DNA from: Nocardioides cavernaquae
GTDB lineage: Bacteria; Actinomycetota; Actinomycetes; Propionibacteriales; Nocardioidaceae
Assembly (NCBI RefSeq): GCF_003600895.1
Contig: NZ_QYRP01000002.1
Location: 2,728,001-2,792,000, forward strand
Direction of reading: 5' to 3'
DNA length: 64,000 nucleotides
Shown piece after piece: positions 19,871 through 27,408 of the stretch. Every line of letters starts with the position of its first letter. The stretch's first letter is position 1. The translations under genes and the position numbers were made by a program. Under the pieces are notes generated by a model. That model searched no databases and was not told where the DNA came from. It saw only the letters and a list, made by a program, of their open reading frames with translations.

Positions 19871-19905
19871 GGTGAGGATGCTTCCGACAGTCCGAGGGGA
19901 ACCAC

Positions 19906-21246
19906 ATGAGCAGCGACCTGCACGCCCAGCTGGCCGACCTGGCCGGTGATGCGCCCGCGCCCTTGCACGGCGGAGCGGGGGAGCTCTGGGCTGCCGGCAA
20001 GCGCCGCCAGCGACGTCGTACGGCGGCCGGGGTGCTCGCCGCTTCAGCGCTGGTCGTGGTGCTGGTTGTGGGCGTGGGGATCGTCGGGGGAGTCGTCCGG
20101 GGGGTTGCCGACCCGCAACCAGTGGTGACCCCGCCTCGCGCACTCCACCTTCCGGACCACATCTACCCGCCGGCCCCCTGGTCGGACGGGACGTCGGACG
20201 ATGGCGAGATCGGTCCGCTGGCTGCGATAGCTGGTGGGAAGCGGCTTCGCGCGACAGGCTGGAACGGTCAGGTCGAGACGCAATCGCTGTTTGGCGTATC
20301 CGCAGTGGACGGGACGCAACGGTTTCTGGACTTTGGTCTGGACACATCGTTCCGCCCGCCCTGGGACGGCCCGACCACGGCGCTGTCGCCCGACGGGCGG
20401 AGTGTCGCCTTCGTCCTCGAAAAGGAGTCAGCCAACGGTCCGGACGCGACTGTCGCCGTGGGCTGGGCGGTGTACGACACCGTCAGTGGCAAGTTGCGGA
20501 AGTTCATGGATCCAGCGACCCCCGAGGTCGCGACTGGTCTCAGCGACCTTTCCTTCACAAGCGACTCCCGGTACCTCGTCACGGTCTACGGGCCCGCAGA
20601 TCAAGCGGCCGACAACCACGCGGACTCCTTGGTGCTCTGGGATGTGGAGAGTGGCGAGCGGATCGTCGCGGAACCTGCGGGCAAGTACTGGGTGCCCAAC
20701 GTCGGTTCCGCGCCTGAGGGCTTGGTGTGGGCGAGGAAGCGCGACGTTCACTGGTTCAATCCAGCGACCGGAGATCATTCGTCGTTCCGGCTTCCGAAGG
20801 CCGTCGTCGAAGCCACGGTCGGTCCAGATGGGGAGGCCCTCGCCTACATCGGTGGTGACTGGACTCCCGGGCCTGACGGAGGGATCAACGGACACACGTG
20901 GCGTCTGTACGTAGGGCCTGACCGCGACCACCTCCGTTTGACGAACCTGACAGATGAAGAGGCCGGGTACGTGTTGGGTTGGCGCGACCCCTCCCATGTC
21001 GTGGTGAGCGACTGGAGTGGTGGAGTTGTGACGGTCGACGTCACCACCGGAAAGGCAGAGCGTGCGCGTGTGATCGACGGCAATGGCCGCGCGGTGCTCG
21101 CCTCGGACCTTCTAGCGCACATGGTGGTGCCGGGCGTCCGGCCAGCGTCAGCCCATGATCCGCGGCTGTGGCGGCAGTGGGGATCCTATTCGGCACTCGT
21201 GTTGGCGTTCGTGATCGTCGTCTGGAGGCGACGTGCTCGGGCCTGA
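19906..21246 (+). CDS. Membrane-anchored beta-propeller-like protein, partner of ECF sigma factor
   Basis: A 446-residue protein with no family name I can give. Residues 1-36 are hydrophilic, ending in a basic patch (GKRRQRRR). A strong transmembrane helix follows at about 38-65, then a large extracytoplasmic domain. That domain repeats WD40/TolB-like features: ALSPDGRSVAFV, LSFTSDSRYLVTV, LVLWDVESGE, VVTVDVTTGK. A second hydrophobic helix near the C-terminus (SYSALVLAFVIVVW) precedes a basic tail. GAGGGG precedes the ATG. Its stop overlaps the sigma factor start by 14 bases, so the two form a unit; the N-terminal tail could act on the sigma factor, which is inference. GC bias is somewhat looser than in the neighbours. 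Confidence 0.75.
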   Translation: MSSDLHAQLADLAGDAPAPLHGGAGELWAAGKRRQRRRTAAGVLAASALVVVLVVGVGIVGGVVRGVADPQPVVTPPRALHLPDHIYPPAPWSDGTSDDGEIGPLAAIAGGKRLRATGWNGQVETQSLFGVSAVDGTQRFLDFGLDTSFRPPWDGPTTALSPDGRSVAFVLEKESANGPDATVAVGWAVYDTVSGKLRKFMDPATPEVATGLSDLSFTSDSRYLVTVYGPADQAADNHADSLVLWDVESGERIVAEPAGKYWVPNVGSAPEGLVWARKRDVHWFNPATGDHSSFRLPKAVVEATVGPDGEALAYIGGDWTPGPDGGINGHTWRLYVGPDRDHLRLTNLTDEEAGYVLGWRDPSHVVVSDWSGGVVTVDVTTGKAERARVIDGNGRAVLASDLLAHMVVPGVRPASAHDPRLWRQWGSYSALVLAFVIVVWRRRARA

Positions 21247-21709
21247 GCCTGACTTCGAGGAGTACGTCGCGGCGCGGATGCCGGCGCTGCTCCGCACGGC
21301 GTACCTGCTGACGGGACACCATCAGGATGCCGAGGACCTCGTCCAGATGGCGCTGATCAAGGTCGTGCCCAGGTGGCGCCGCATCGCTGATCGTCCTGAT
21401 CCGTATGTCCGGAAGGTGCTGGTGCACGAGCACGTCTCCCGCTGGCGGAACCGGCGTTGGCGTGAGGTGCACACGGACCGGGTGCCGGAGACGGCGGAGC
21501 CTGCGCCGGGTCACGACGACCGACTCTCCCTGCAGGCGGGGCTTGCGGCGCTCGCACCACGTCAGCGGGCGGTGATCGTGCTGCGCTACTACGAGGACCT
21601 GACCGAGCGCGAGACCGCCGAGGCCCTCGGCATCTCGGTCGGCACGGTGAAGTCGCAGGCTCGCGATGCCCTCGCGCGCCTTCGTGTGGGTGCGCTCGCC
21701 GAGGTCTGA
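21233..21709 (+). CDS. SigE-family ECF RNA polymerase sigma factor
   Basis: A 158-residue group 4 sigma factor of the 'SigE family' common in actinobacteria. Region 2 is visible as FEEYVAARMPALLRTAYLL and DAEDLVQMALIKV; region 4 as LAPRQRAVIVLRYYEDLTERETAEALGISVGTVKSQ, with its helix-turn-helix. It would direct RNA polymerase to a dedicated promoter set. The GTG at 21233 follows GGAGG and sits inside the end of the beta-propeller gene, indicating translational coupling. No classical anti-sigma factor with a zinc-binding HxxxCxxC motif is adjacent, so the upstream membrane protein is the obvious candidate for control. Confidence 0.9.
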   Translation: MLGPEPDFEEYVAARMPALLRTAYLLTGHHQDAEDLVQMALIKVVPRWRRIADRPDPYVRKVLVHEHVSRWRNRRWREVHTDRVPETAEPAPGHDDRLSLQAGLAALAPRQRAVIVLRYYEDLTERETAEALGISVGTVKSQARDALARLRVGALAEV

Positions 21710-21731
21710 GTATCCGGGCAACGGTGTGCCC

Positions 21732-21737
21732 TAGCGT
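21732..21737 (+). promoter_or_regulatory. Leaderless -10 element for the DinB-like gene
   Basis: TAGCGT lies 6 bases before the ATG at 21744. Confidence 0.55.
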
Positions 21738-21743
21738 GGCGGC

Positions 21744-22232
21744 ATGAGTCGCGACGTGCCCGACACGACGGCGCCCGAGCGCCAGATCCTCCAGGACCTC
21801 CTCAATGACAACCGGGAGGGACTCCTGGAGTGCGTCTCGGGGCTCACCGAGCAGCAGGCGCGCACGCGCCTGGTGGCGTCGCTGACCACGCCGATGGCGC
21901 TGGTGAAGCACGCAGCTTTCGCGGAGAAGGTGTGGTTCCACGTCACGCTTCCCGGGCGGACGCGTGCGGAGGTCGGCATCCCGGAGACGATCGACGAGAG
22001 CTTCAAGCTGGAGGACTCCGACACGATCGCGTCTCTCGTGGCGGCCTTCCGGGAGACCTGCGCCGAGTCGGACCGCATCGCCGCGGCGTACTCGCTCGAC
22101 GACGTGGGGGAGCACTCCCGTCTGGGGCCCGTCAGCCTGCGCTGGATGTATGTCCACATGATCGAGGAGCTGGCTCGGCACGCCGGTCACGGCGACATCC
22201 TCCGTGAGCAACTGCTGGCTTCGCGGTCCTGA
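21744..22232 (+). CDS. DinB/DUF664 family protein
   Basis: A 162-residue four-helix-bundle protein of the DinB/DUF664 superfamily. Features are the early LLNDNREGLLECVSGLTEQQA, a first candidate metal His in ALVKHAAFAEKVW, and the C-terminal MIEELARHAGHGDILREQL, whose two His complete a typical three-His site. Relatives are metal-dependent thiol transferases (mycothiol or bacillithiol linked) or of unknown role; a mycothiol-dependent transferase is plausible in an actinobacterium but unproven. Expression is probably leaderless. The gene stands alone between the sigma factor and the HNH endonuclease. Confidence 0.82.
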   Translation: MSRDVPDTTAPERQILQDLLNDNREGLLECVSGLTEQQARTRLVASLTTPMALVKHAAFAEKVWFHVTLPGRTRAEVGIPETIDESFKLEDSDTIASLVAAFRETCAESDRIAAAYSLDDVGEHSRLGPVSLRWMYVHMIEELARHAGHGDILREQLLASRS

Positions 22233-22280
22233 GTACGCCGCTGCGAAGGGCTGTGGATCGAGCGCCGCGGTTGTCGGTGG

Positions 22281-22296
22281 TCGAAGGTATGTTCGA
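22281..22296. promoter_or_regulatory. LexA (SOS) box on the HNH endonuclease promoter
   Basis: TCGAAG-GTAT-GTTCGA matches the actinobacterial LexA consensus TCGAAC-N4-GTTCGA at 11 of 12 fixed positions. It covers the -10 hexamer at 22288-22293 and ends three bases before the GTG start codon, ideal for repression. Confidence 0.65.
22288..22293 (+). promoter_or_regulatory. Leaderless -10 element of the HNH endonuclease gene
   Basis: TATGTT lies 6 bases before the GTG at 22300 and entirely within the LexA-like box. Confidence 0.55.
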
Positions 22297-22299
22297 GGT

Positions 22300-23805
22300 G
22301 TGATCGAGACGGACCGTCTGCTGCAGCCTTATGAGGTCGATGGCCTTGTGAGGGCTGATGTGCTGCTCGCGGTGCGTGATGCCGAGGTTCAGACGAGGAT
22401 GTCGGAGCGTCGCAAGCTGCGCCTGGCGGTGCGGTGGTGTGTGCTGAATCCGGGTTCTGCGGACGATCGGGCTGACCTGGCGGATGTCGAGCGGAGCTAT
22501 GGCATCGATCTGCCGGATCTGCACATTGCGGGTGAGGGGACGCCGTTGCTGGCGGCGGGTGCACCGGAAGCGTTTGCTGCTGCGTCGGGGGTGTCGGCGG
22601 CGAGTGGTCAGTCGGCGTTGGCGGATGCTCTGGACCTGACGCATCGGCTGCGGCGGATCATGCGTGGTGTCGAGGGTTTGACGGTTCCGGTGTGGAAGGC
22701 GCGCAAGGTCGCGCAGTTGACGCGGCCGATGCCGGCCGAGGCTGCGGTGTGGGTGGATCAGGAGTTGGCGCCGAAGCTTGCGGCGGGGTTGGGGTTTGTG
22801 ACGATCGAGCGGACGGTGCTGGCTGCGATGGCGGCGTTCTGTCCGGAGTTGCTTGATGAGCGGGAGAAGCAGGGCAAGGCTGCGTGGCGCGTCGAGGTGG
22901 ATGATCGGCGCGGTGAGGGGTGGGACGGCACGTCGGTGCTGGATGCGTTGGGTGACACCGCTGATCTGCATGATTTTCATGACTTGGTGTGTGCGGTGGC
23001 TGATCGCCTCGGTGAGCTGGGTGATACCGACACGGTGGGGCAGCGGCGTGCGAAGGCGCTGGGTGTGATCGGGCGTGGTGAGCACGGTGCGCTCCTGGGT
23101 GGCGCTGGGACGGTCGCCGCGGCCGGGGATCGCGTGCCTGAGCGGTCGGATGGGGTCGGAGGATCAGCGGGCCAGCCTTCTGCCGACGATGCCGGGGATG
23201 GCCCTGCGGTGCCTGCACGGAGTGAGCGGACCGAGGTCGCGCTGGCGGCTTCCGCTGGCTCGGCCACGGTTGTGCCATCGCGTCGGGTGTCGCGTCGGTT
23301 GTTCGTGCACATCGATGCCGCGATGCTGGCGCAGCTGAACGCCGACCCCGACTCCGGCAGCGTCACAGCTGGTGCTGGGGCGACGGTGGATGTGGAGCGG
23401 CTCGGGGTGGCGACCGCAGCGTGGGTGCGGTCGTGGCTGGGATCGGACCAGGCACTGAAGGTGACCCCGGTCGTTGACCTGGGCGGCGGGGGTGGGGTGG
23501 ATCGTCATGATCCGCCGCCGTGGATGCGCGAGCAGGTGGTCTTGCGTGATCGGCACTGTGTGCATCCGTACTGCGAGGTGGACTCGAGGAGCTGCGATCT
23601 CGACCACATCGAGCCCTATCGGCCGCATGGTCCACCTGGTCAGACCCGCCCGGAGAACCTGGCGCCGTTGTGCCGGCGTGCGCATGTCGCGAAGACGCAT
23701 CTGGGCTGGCGCTATGTCCGTAACCGCGACGGCACGTATACGTGGACCGACTCGTCGGGGCTGCGTTACCTCGTCACGCCTGAGGGCACCTTCCCGATCG
23801 GCTGA
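22300..23805 (+). CDS. HNH endonuclease with DUF222 domain (13E12-repeat family)
   Basis: A 501-residue protein: an N-terminal DUF222 region (about 1-300, including THRLRRIMRGVEGLTVPVWKAR), a variable Gly/Ala/Ser-rich linker, then a C-terminal HNH nuclease. The nuclease motif runs LRDRHCVHPYC, then CDLDHIEPY with the Asp-His pair at about 435-436, then ENLAPLCRRAH. These proteins are multi-copy in actinobacteria and resemble the mycobacterial 13E12 family; their role is unknown, though mobility or DNA-damage links are suspected. Codons more often end in TTG, GTG, GAT and GGT than in the neighbours, suggesting separate ancestry. Start chosen at GTG 22300 from the -10 spacing and conserved N-terminus. 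Confidence 0.88.
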   Translation: MIETDRLLQPYEVDGLVRADVLLAVRDAEVQTRMSERRKLRLAVRWCVLNPGSADDRADLADVERSYGIDLPDLHIAGEGTPLLAAGAPEAFAAASGVSAASGQSALADALDLTHRLRRIMRGVEGLTVPVWKARKVAQLTRPMPAEAAVWVDQELAPKLAAGLGFVTIERTVLAAMAAFCPELLDEREKQGKAAWRVEVDDRRGEGWDGTSVLDALGDTADLHDFHDLVCAVADRLGELGDTDTVGQRRAKALGVIGRGEHGALLGGAGTVAAAGDRVPERSDGVGGSAGQPSADDAGDGPAVPARSERTEVALAASAGSATVVPSRRVSRRLFVHIDAAMLAQLNADPDSGSVTAGAGATVDVERLGVATAAWVRSWLGSDQALKVTPVVDLGGGGGVDRHDPPPWMREQVVLRDRHCVHPYCEVDSRSCDLDHIEPYRPHGPPGQTRPENLAPLCRRAHVAKTHLGWRYVRNRDGTYTWTDSSGLRYLVTPEGTFPIG

Positions 23806-23831
23806 CGGCCCGGTCAGTCGGTGGTGGGCGC

Positions 23832-23837
23832 TAGCGT
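23832..23837 (+). promoter_or_regulatory. Leaderless -10 element for the YjbQ-like gene
   Basis: TAGCGT ends 7 bases before the ATG at 23845. Confidence 0.5.
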
Positions 23838-23844
23838 GGCTCCC

Positions 23845-24288
23845 ATGCGATCCGAGGTCATTCACGTGCACACCGGCGATCGGGAAGTCGTGCTGGACCT
23901 GACGGCCCAGTGCGAGCAGTTCGTCGCGAGTGTGTACGCCGAGTCCGTGCGCTCGGTGAGCGGCCTCCTGCACATCTTCGTGCCACACGCGACGGCCGGC
24001 GTGGCCATCCTCGAGACGGGCGCGGGTTCCGACGACGACCTGCTCGCCGCGTTGAAGGACCTGCTGCCGACGGATGACCGCTGGCTCCACCGTCATGGCA
24101 GCGCGGGCCACGGCCGCAGTCACGTGATGCCGGCACTGATCCCGCCCTATGCCACCATCCCGGTCCTTGACGGCCAGATGGCGCTCGGCACCTGGCAGAG
24201 CATCTGCCTGGTCGATCTGAACGTCGACAACCCCGACCGCGAGGTGCGGTTCTCCTTCATCGCGAGCAGCGGGACGAGCGACCGGTGA
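23845..24288 (+). CDS. YjbQ family protein (secondary thiamine-phosphate synthase-like)
   Basis: A 147-residue single-domain protein of the YjbQ/UPF0047 family. The conserved core is easy to read: GLLHIFVPHATAGVAILE, the His-rich HRHGSAGHGRSHVMPALI, and LGTWQSICLVDLNVDNPDREV. E. coli YjbQ has weak thiamine-phosphate synthase activity; whether this is the true role is uncertain. The gene is the first of a run with a YjbR-type protein and a thiamine-binding-type protein. ATG at 23845 is preferred over an upstream GTG because of the -10 spacing and the family N-terminus. Confidence 0.87.
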   Translation: MRSEVIHVHTGDREVVLDLTAQCEQFVASVYAESVRSVSGLLHIFVPHATAGVAILETGAGSDDDLLAALKDLLPTDDRWLHRHGSAGHGRSHVMPALIPPYATIPVLDGQMALGTWQSICLVDLNVDNPDREVRFSFIASSGTSDR

Positions 24289-24298
24289 GGGGCGACCG

Positions 24299-24697
24299 AT
24301 GAGTCGGCCAGATGTCCCGCGGGAGTGGATCGACCGGCTCGGCGCCATCCTGTCCGGCTTCCCCGAGTGTGTGGAGGAGCCCGCGTGGACCGGAGTCCAC
24401 TGGCGCGTGGGTCGAGACGGCGTTGCCCATGTGTTCGGTGGCGAGGACCAGCTGTTCCGCATCGTCTTTCGCGCGGAGCCCGACGAGGTCATGGCGTTCA
24501 CCCACCTCGGCGACCCGTACTTCAAGGGGAGCTGGGGGACCAACGTGGTCGGCATGCTGCTCGACGAGGACACCGACTGGCAGGAGCTCGCCGAGCTGCT
24601 GACCGACTCCTACTGCATCCAGGCGCCGCGGCACCTCGCACAGCGGGTCGAGCGACCCGCCCCACTCGCCGCAGAAAGTGGCAGGCTGGAGTCATGA
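24299..24697 (+). CDS. MmcQ/YjbR-like protein
   Basis: A 132-residue protein resembling the MmcQ/YjbR (CyaY-like fold) superfamily: ILSGFPECVEEPAWTGVHWRVG matches the conserved start, and FRIVFRAEPDEVMAFTHLGDPYF the central sheet. Members are annotated as DNA-binding on thin evidence, and the function is unknown. It starts 11 bases after the YjbQ-like gene and overlaps the next gene by 4 bases (ATGA), so the three are probably one operon. A second YjbR-type protein occurs at 54043. Confidence 0.7.
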   Translation: MSRPDVPREWIDRLGAILSGFPECVEEPAWTGVHWRVGRDGVAHVFGGEDQLFRIVFRAEPDEVMAFTHLGDPYFKGSWGTNVVGMLLDEDTDWQELAELLTDSYCIQAPRHLAQRVERPAPLAAESGRLES

Positions 24698-25002
24698 TCG
24701 TCGCGTTCAGCATCAGCCCGATGACCCCGGACGCCACCGGATCGGTGAGTGCGGCCGTGGCCGAGGCCGTCCGGGTCGTGCGGGCTTCGGGGTTGCCTCA
24801 CGAGACCAACTCGATGTTCACGAACATCGAGGGCGAGTGGGACGAGGTGATGGCGGTGGTCAAGGAGGCCGTTGACGCCGTGGCGGCGGTGAGCCCGCGG
24901 GTGGGCCTGGTGTTGAAGGCCGACATCCGTCCCGGGTGGACGGGGCAGTTGAGCGCCAAGGTCGAGCGGGTCGAGCGGATCCTCGATGAGGATGCTCGCT
25001 AA
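24694..25002 (+). CDS. MTH1187/YkoF-type thiamine-binding protein
   Basis: A 102-residue ferredoxin-like-fold protein of the MTH1187 (UPF0045/DUF77) family: VAFSISPMTPDATGSVSAAV at the start, SGLPHETNSMFTNIEGEWDEVMAVVKEA in the middle, and a C-terminal LVLKADIRPGW. Related proteins bind thiamine or its pyrimidine precursor as tetramers and are thought to act in salvage or sensing. Its ATG overlaps the YjbR-like stop (ATGA). Together with the YjbQ-like gene this suggests a thiamine-related mini-operon beside the thiamine diphosphate-dependent dxs (inference). Confidence 0.8.
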   Translation: MIVAFSISPMTPDATGSVSAAVAEAVRVVRASGLPHETNSMFTNIEGEWDEVMAVVKEAVDAVAAVSPRVGLVLKADIRPGWTGQLSAKVERVERILDEDAR

Positions 25003-25005
25003 CGT
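25000..25005 (+). promoter_or_regulatory. Leaderless -10 element for the Nudix gene
   Basis: TAACGT ends 6 bases before the GTG at 25012 and overlaps the stop codon of the thiamine-binding-type gene. Confidence 0.5.
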
Positions 25006-25011
25006 GACGGC

Positions 25012-25461
25012 GTGACCGCCGCCCGGACCTTCTCCAGCATCGCTCTGGTCGACCGGCGCGGCTGGGTGCTCCTGCAGGAGCGCGACGAGCACCCGGTGAT
25101 CGACCCGGAGAAGTGGGGCTTTCCCGGCGGCCACGTGGAGCCCGGGGAGACGCCCGACGCGGCGGCGTACCGGGAGCTCGAGGAGGAGACGGGTCTGGTC
25201 GTGCCGCCGGGCGGGCTCACGCAGGTCGCCTGCATCGACCTCCTTCATCCTGACAGCCCCCATCTCGACACGATCCACCTGTTCGCCGGGCAGACGACCG
25301 CTGGCGACGGAGACATCCGTCTGGGGGAGGGGCGACGAATGACGTTCGTGGCACCGGACACGGCGCGGGACCTGGACCTCGGGCAGGGTGCCTCGCTGCT
25401 CCTGCCCGACTTCCTGGCGTCGGCGGCGTACCGTGCGTTGGTCGCCGGAGCACAGGGCTAG
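25012..25461 (+). CDS. Nudix hydrolase
   Basis: A 149-residue Nudix protein. The box [24 protein letters not shown] fits GX5EX7REUXEEXGU exactly, so Mg-dependent pyrophosphohydrolase activity is expected. The substrate cannot be read from sequence; an upstream strand with [24 protein letters not shown] is typical of MutT/8-oxo-dGTPase-like or ADP-ribose-type members. GTG start at 25012 follows a leaderless -10. A -10-like TAGACT for dxs overlaps its stop codon. Confidence 0.9.
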   Translation: MTAARTFSSIALVDRRGWVLLQERDEHPVIDPEKWGFPGGHVEPGETPDAAAYRELEEETGLVVPPGGLTQVACIDLLHPDSPHLDTIHLFAGQTTAGDGDIRLGEGRRMTFVAPDTARDLDLGQGASLLLPDFLASAAYRALVAGAQG

Positions 25462-25464
25462 ACT
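25459..25464 (+). promoter_or_regulatory. Candidate -10 for dxs
   Basis: TAGACT overlaps the stop codon of the Nudix gene and would give dxs a conventional leader of about 65 bases with the ribosome-binding site GGAGGA at 25522-25527. Confidence 0.35.
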
Positions 25465-25533
25465 CGTCCGACGGCCCGCCGGGTCACCACCTGGCCAACA
25501 CGGCCACCTGAACCACTCACCGGAGGACCACGC

Positions 25534-27408
25534 ATGGGCTACCTGGAGTCGATCGCGACCCCGCGGGACCTGCGTGACCTCACGGCCGAGCAGCTCGAGG
25601 AACTTGCGGCAGAGATCCGCGAGAAGCTCGTCGCGACCTGCGCGCGGACCGGCGGTCACCTCGGCCCCAACCTCGGCGTCGTCGAGCTGACGATGGCGAT
25701 CCACCGCGTCTTCGAGTCGCCGATCGACCGCGTCGTGTTCGACACCGGTCACCAGTCCTACGTGCACAAGCTGCTGACCGGGCGCGCCACTGCGTTCGAC
25801 ACGCTGCGGCAGGAGGGTGGCCTGTCCGGCTACCCGAGCCGCGCGGAGTCCGAGCACGACATCGTCGAGAACTCCCACGCGTCCACCGCGCTCTCCTACG
25901 CTGACGGCCTGGCCAAGGCCTACGCGATCCGCGGCGAGGAGCGCCATGTGGTTGCCGTGATCGGCGACGGCGCCCTGACCGGTGGCATGGCGTGGGAAGC
26001 CCTCAACAACATCGCGATCGCGCCCAAGAGCCGCCTGGTCATCGTCGTCAACGACAACGGACGTTCCTACACGCCGACGATCGGCGGTCTCGCCAACGCG
26101 CTGACCAGCCTCCGCACCGACCCGCGCTACGAGCAGGCGCTCGACACCGTCAAGAAGCGCCTCAACTCGATCCCCGGCGTCGGTCCACTCGCCTACGACG
26201 CGCTTCACGCCATGAAGAAGGGCGTCAAGGACGCGATCGCCCCGCAGGGCCTCTTCGAGGACCTCGGCCTGAAGTACGTCGGCCCCATCGACGGTCACGA
26301 CCGTGACGCTCTCGAGCAGGCGCTGAGCCAGGCCAAGAAGTTCAACGGCCCGGTCATCGTGCACGCCCTGACCCGCAAGGGCTTCGGGTACGACGCAGCG
26401 GAGCGCCACGAGGCGGACCAGTTCCACGCACCCGGGCCCTTCGACATCGTCTCCGGCGAGGAGAAGCCCAAGGGAGCCATCTGGACCGACGTCTTCGCTG
26501 AGGAGATGGTGCAGCTGGGCGAGGAGCGCGAGGACCTCGTCGCGATCACCGCCGCGATGATGCACCCCGTCGGCCTCGACCGCTTTGCCGCTCGCTTTCC
26601 TGATCGCACGTTCGACGTCGGCATCGCCGAGCAGCACGCGGCCACCTGCGCTGCAGGCCTCGCGATGGCCGGCACGCACCCGGTCGTGGCCGTCTATGCA
26701 ACCTTCCTCAACCGCGCGTTCGACCAGGTCCTGATGGACGTCGCGCTCCACGAGTGCGGGGTCACCTTCGTCCTGGACCGCTCCGGCGTGACCGGTGACG
26801 ACGGCGCCAGCCACAACGGCATGTGGGACCTCTCGATGCTCCAGGTGGTCCCGGGCCTTCGCCTGGCCGCTCCGCGTGACGCCAGCCGTCTGCGTGAGCT
26901 GCTCCGAGAGGCGGTGTCCGTCGACGACGCGCCGACCGTCGTTCGCTTCCCCAAGGGGCCGCCCCCGGCTGACATCCCGGCGATCGAGCGTGTCGGCGGC
27001 GTGGACGTCCTCGCGCGCGGCGCAAGTCCCGAGGTCCTCGTCGTCGGCGTCGGCGCGATGGCAGCGACGGCCATGGAGGCTGCGGCGCTCCTCGCCGACC
27101 GGGGGATCGTCGCCACGGTCGTCGACCCGCGCTGGGTCAAGCCGGTCGACCCTGCACTCATCGACCTGGCCCGTGCACACCGGCTGGTCGTCACGATCGA
27201 GGACAACGGCATCGTCGGCGGTGTCGGTGCCTCGGTGCTCCAGGCACTCAACGCAGCAGGTGTCACGACGCCGGTGCAGATCCACGGCATCCCGCAGGAG
27301 TTCCTCGGACACGCCAAGCGCGCGGTCATCCTCGAGCGGATCGGCCTCACCCCGATCGCCCTCGCCTCGGCCATCGCGGCCGCCGTCGATGCGCAACGGG
27401 TCGGCTGA
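25534..27408 (+). CDS. dxs: 1-deoxy-D-xylulose-5-phosphate synthase
   Basis: A 624-residue thiamine diphosphate enzyme that condenses pyruvate and glyceraldehyde 3-phosphate to DXP, the first step of the MEP isoprenoid route and a thiamine/pyridoxal precursor. Diagnostic segments: [15 protein letters not shown], the ThDP-binding [16 protein letters not shown], the transketolase middle domain with [18 protein letters not shown], and [15 protein letters not shown]. Length is normal to slightly short. GGAGGA lies 6 bases before the ATG. The last 20 bases overlap the start of the lipoprotein metallopeptidase gene. Confidence 0.96.
   Translation: MGYLESIATPRDLRDLTAEQLEELAAEIREKLVATCARTGGHLGPNLGVVELTMAIHRVFESPIDRVVFDTGHQSYVHKLLTGRATAFDTLRQEGGLSGYPSRAESEHDIVENSHASTALSYADGLAKAYAIRGEERHVVAVIGDGALTGGMAWEALNNIAIAPKSRLVIVVNDNGRSYTPTIGGLANALTSLRTDPRYEQALDTVKKRLNSIPGVGPLAYDALHAMKKGVKDAIAPQGLFEDLGLKYVGPIDGHDRDALEQALSQAKKFNGPVIVHALTRKGFGYDAAERHEADQFHAPGPFDIVSGEEKPKGAIWTDVFAEEMVQLGEEREDLVAITAAMMHPVGLDRFAARFPDRTFDVGIAEQHAATCAAGLAMAGTHPVVAVYATFLNRAFDQVLMDVALHECGVTFVLDRSGVTGDDGASHNGMWDLSMLQVVPGLRLAAPRDASRLRELLREAVSVDDAPTVVRFPKGPPPADIPAIERVGGVDVLARGASPEVLVVGVGAMAATAMEAAALLADRGIVATVVDPRWVKPVDPALIDLARAHRLVVTIEDNGIVGGVGASVLQALNAAGVTTPVQIHGIPQEFLGHAKRAVILERIGLTPIALASAIAAAVDAQRVG

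Noticed and set aside
24299..24697. Idea that the 24299 and 54043 YjbR-type proteins are recent duplicates
   Set aside because: They share only the family pattern; the sequences differ along most of their length.
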